A stretch of DNA of 64,000 nt. Source: Thalassobacillus devorans MSP14 (GTDB lineage: Bacteria; Bacillota; Bacilli; Bacillales; Halobacillaceae). Position 1 is the stretch's first letter, and each line of letters begins with the position of its first letter. The DNA lies in NCBI RefSeq assembly GCF_000496835.1, contig NZ_KI543237.1, positions 1,094,641-1,158,640 on the forward strand, given 5' to 3'. The translations under genes and the position numbers were made by a program. Below, piece by piece: positions 60,461 through 64,000 of this stretch. The notes beneath the pieces are model-generated. The model was not told where the DNA came from and ran no database searches. It worked only from the letters and a program-made list of their open reading frames with translations.

Positions 60461-60502
60461 CGTAAAGTCGTCCTGATGTAGAAAGGGCGGCTTTACGTTT
60501 AT
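60461..60502 (+). terminator. Intrinsic terminator of gyrA
   Basis: CGTAAAG-CG-CC (60461-60473) pairs with GG-CG-CTTTACG (60485-60497), with two wobble pairs, followed by TTTATT. Confidence 0.85.
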
Positions 60503-60531
60503 TAACAGCGATGGAAGTGAGGTAGGAGTGT

Positions 60532-61623
60532 ATGAGGATTCATCCATCCCAAGTCATCCCGGGCTGTATCATCATGAAAGATATCATAGGGAAAACTAAC
60601 CGTCCGTTGATTACTAAAAATACCGTTGTCAAAGATATACATAAGCAAGTATTGCATCGATTCCTTGTTCAGCAGGTGGAAGTCGCTCCGAAACTTTCTT
60701 CTGGTGATCCTTTTTTGCCAGGAGCAGTGGAGGAACCTGCAATGGAGTGTCCGGTTGAAAAGAAGATAGCTGAACCCAGGACATTCCTGGATCAATACCT
60801 GCAAGCAGTTAAACAATATAAAAAGTGGTTCGCTCAATGGCAGGCAGGTGGTGTTATCCATATAGGAGCTATACGCCAGGTTGTAGTACCATTACTTGAA
60901 CAAATCAAAAAGTACAGAAAAAATATTTTTATGCTGCATCATTTTTCTACCAAAGACGACTATCTTTATCATCATGCTGTTTCTACCGGCTTAATTGCAG
61001 CTTTCTTAGGAGAAGAAATGGGAATGAATCGCGGGGATTGGATTCAATTAGGGTTAGCCGGTTTGTTAAGTGATGCAGGCATGGCAAAAATGAATGAACA
61101 AATTATTTTGAAAGAAACTTCCTTAACAGGGAAAGAATATCAGGAAGTAAAAAAACATCCCACTTATTCTTACAGAATGGTGGAAAATATTCCGGTACTG
61201 AATAAAGCAGCGAAACTCGGCATTTTACAACACCATGAACGCCTTGATGGCAGCGGCTACCCCCTTGCCACCAATAAAAAGAAGATTCATATGTTTGCAA
61301 GGGTGATTGCAGTCAGTGATATGTACCATGCAATGACCTCAGAACGGTTATACCGGAGTAAGCAATCTCCCTTCCTTGTACTTGAATTGATGATGAAAGA
61401 GCAATTCGGACGTTTCGATTATACTGTCGTCCAGACATTTATCAAAAGTATGACCAATTATACGACTGGCACAAAAGTGAAGCTATCCAATGACCGTAGT
61501 GGAGAAATTGTTTTTGTGGAGCCTGCGAATCCGACTAGACCTATGGTACGTATCGCTGATGGTGCTGATATTATAAACCTCAAGCATTTTCATAACATAT
61601 ATATCAGTGAAATATACGATTGA
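60532..61623 (+). CDS. HD-GYP-domain protein with altered HD motif
   Basis: The 363-residue protein has a short N-terminal region and a C-terminal HD-GYP domain (about 140-310). It keeps HH (147-148), KKHP (His209), HHERLDGSGYP (234-244) and DMYHAMTSERLYR (Asp263), but the HD-core motif LLHDIGK is LLSDAGM, so Ser180 stands where the metal-binding His should be. Intact HD-GYP proteins hydrolyse cyclic-di-GMP. Here activity may be lost, leaving a sensor or binding role. It is between gyrA and yaaC with its own terminator; the start has GTGAGGTAGGAGTGT upstream. Confidence 0.85.
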   Translation: MRIHPSQVIPGCIIMKDIIGKTNRPLITKNTVVKDIHKQVLHRFLVQQVEVAPKLSSGDPFLPGAVEEPAMECPVEKKIAEPRTFLDQYLQAVKQYKKWFAQWQAGGVIHIGAIRQVVVPLLEQIKKYRKNIFMLHHFSTKDDYLYHHAVSTGLIAAFLGEEMGMNRGDWIQLGLAGLLSDAGMAKMNEQIILKETSLTGKEYQEVKKHPTYSYRMVENIPVLNKAAKLGILQHHERLDGSGYPLATNKKKIHMFARVIAVSDMYHAMTSERLYRSKQSPFLVLELMMKEQFGRFDYTVVQTFIKSMTNYTTGTKVKLSNDRSGEIVFVEPANPTRPMVRIADGADIINLKHFHNIYISEIYD

Positions 61624-61629
61624 GCTTTA

Positions 61630-61661
61630 CCCGGACACCTATGTTTGTCCGGATTTTTTTT
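61630..61661. terminator. Terminator after the HD-GYP gene
   Basis: CCGGACA (61631-61637) pairs with TGTCCGG (61646-61652), followed by eight T on the plus strand. The yaaC stop codon lies in the loop, so it may act on both strands. Confidence 0.85.
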
Positions 61662-62715
61662 GATCAAGCAGCCAGTGCTGGACCATTCTTTCCGACTCTT
61701 CACTGGTGAGCGCGATAAAATGAGTAAGAAAAGCATAATCAGATGTATCGCGAATATGGTGTAAATCCATCCACCACTCCACCTCGTAACGACAAATCAT
61801 ACTGAGATTATAGAGCAGGATGTAATGAATCATCATTTCTGGCAGATGATCCAGCGTATCTCTCGCATAGGAAGTATAAAAGGATTTTTGTGTACTTGAA
61901 TAATAGAATGGGTGAGATAAATAAGGAGTGAAGGGTTGCTCCATTTCAATATGCAGCCTATCTTTTTTCTGTTTCCATGAGGTAACTGGAAATTTGGAAA
62001 AACGCTGCTTCAACTTACGCTCTGTCAGTTGATGATCAAAAAGCTGATTTAAAGGAAGCGTGATTTTCGTATCCCCCAAACCAGCAACTTTACACAATGG
62101 CTGTTTATCGTTCCATTGGTAGATTTCCTGCATATCCGGCAGCAACTGCAAAAGCTTTTCCATGCTTGCTTTGTCGCTTTGGAATGGGGAACAGTTAAAA
62201 AGGCGTTCACAAGCATAAGAAAACAACCCTTGTGGTTGAATTTTCACTTCATCCTGGATAAATGAGTAATTCTGTTTTTTTCGTTTTCTGGTCGTTAAAC
62301 CATGAGCCAATACTTTGGAGGTAGAAGGATAATCCGGGTCTTTGACTAGAAGGCAGGCCTTTAATAAATGCCCGAGCCCATAAAATAAAAGCATAGGCTG
62401 GACAGTCAAAGGTGATGTTCTCCCCGTAGCTAAAAAATTCCTTCCATGTTCAAGGAAATAGCAGAAACGTTCACTGTTACCATAAGCCTTTGTTTTTGCA
62501 TCGGTGACGCCCTGTTTCTCGTAACAATCCGTAAGATAATTACGTGTGTTAGGAACAGCTTGCAAATATGTCAAAAAAGACTGATTATTCTGTATCAAAT
62601 CCCTTGCCTCCTCTCTTGTCAGACTGGATGAAGCATCCATCAATTTACTGTTGAAAAAGCTAACATGTTGGCGTATTGTAATTAACAATAAGTAATTACC
62701 AACCACCACTACCAC
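61639..62715 (-). CDS. yaaC: YaaC family protein
   Basis: The 358-residue protein matches the YaaC family by position between gyrA and guaB and by conserved FCYFLEHGRNFL, LTVQPMLLFYGLGHLLKACLL and VLAHGLTTRKRK segments. The function is unknown. It is on the minus strand, head-on to replication, which is also usual for yaaC. The start is uncertain, because the GTG at 62715 lacks a clear ribosome binding site and the first 25 residues are not conserved. Confidence 0.88.
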   Translation of the reverse strand: MVVVVGNYLLLITIRQHVSFFNSKLMDASSSLTREEARDLIQNNQSFLTYLQAVPNTRNYLTDCYEKQGVTDAKTKAYGNSERFCYFLEHGRNFLATGRTSPLTVQPMLLFYGLGHLLKACLLVKDPDYPSTSKVLAHGLTTRKRKKQNYSFIQDEVKIQPQGLFSYACERLFNCSPFQSDKASMEKLLQLLPDMQEIYQWNDKQPLCKVAGLGDTKITLPLNQLFDHQLTERKLKQRFSKFPVTSWKQKKDRLHIEMEQPFTPYLSHPFYYSSTQKSFYTSYARDTLDHLPEMMIHYILLYNLSMICRYEVEWWMDLHHIRDTSDYAFLTHFIALTSEESERMVQHWLLDQKKSGQT

Positions 62716-62718
62716 TAG

Positions 62719-64000
<1,282 letters not shown>

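Overview
The window is a stretch of chromosome around the replication origin of a low-to-moderate GC, endospore-type Firmicute. Gene order (rpmH-rnpA-yidC-jag-mnmE-mnmG-rsmG-noc-soj-spo0J to the left of dnaA, and dnaA-dnaN-yaaA-recF-remB-gyrB-gyrA-guaB to the right), the spore gene yyaC, the full walRKHIJ-htrC cluster and Noc all point to Bacillaceae. The acidic secreted proteases and the overall style suggest a halophilic or marine genus such as Halobacillus, Thalassobacillus or Virgibacillus. The genus is inferred; no 16S gene is present.

Layout. From 1 to 12.6 kb lies an accessory-looking block: a partial flavin amine oxidase, rlmH, a Gfo/Idh/MocA oxidoreductase, two tandem secreted subtilisins, threonine aldolase, an EamA transporter, a secreted GH3 glycosidase, a cold-shock protein, an alanine/sodium symporter and an MBL-fold hydrolase. 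From 12.7 to 22.3 kb are an alkyltransferase-like protein, an unexpected cluster of DnaA boxes, htrC-walJ-yycI-yycH-walK-walR, a LysM/G5/M23 cell-wall endopeptidase with a good WalR box upstream, and tRNA-Phe. From 22.5 to 37.8 kb are purA, dnaB-rplI-gdpP-yybS, a PHP phosphatase, serA, a composite palindromic repeat element, rpsF-ssb-rpsR, ychF, yyzM, an MscS channel, a YkvI-type transporter and yyaC. From 37.9 to 50.5 kb are a DUF554 protein, a cysteine desulfurase-like enzyme, parB-parA, noc, an lrgAB-like pair and the rsmG-mnmG-mnmE-jag-yidC-rnpA-rpmH series. The bipartite origin flanks dnaA (50.5-51.2 kb and 52.58-52.72 kb). To its right lie dnaN through guaB, with an HD-GYP-like gene and a head-on yaaC between gyrA and guaB.

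How it fits together. Most genes left of dnaA are on the minus strand and most to the right are on the plus strand, so transcription follows replication outward from oriC. Segregation and replication control are concentrated here: Soj/Spo0J with two parS-like sites, Noc with a perfect Noc-binding palindrome inside serA, and DnaA boxes at three places besides the gap after dnaA. Cell-wall homeostasis is represented by WalRK, its YycHI regulators and a neighbouring endopeptidase that WalR probably controls.

The most unusual signal is the 476-bp nested inverted-repeat element at 31853-32328, which carries two diverged GC-rich structured repeats in opposite orientation. No insertion sequence, prophage, CRISPR array or rRNA operon was seen.
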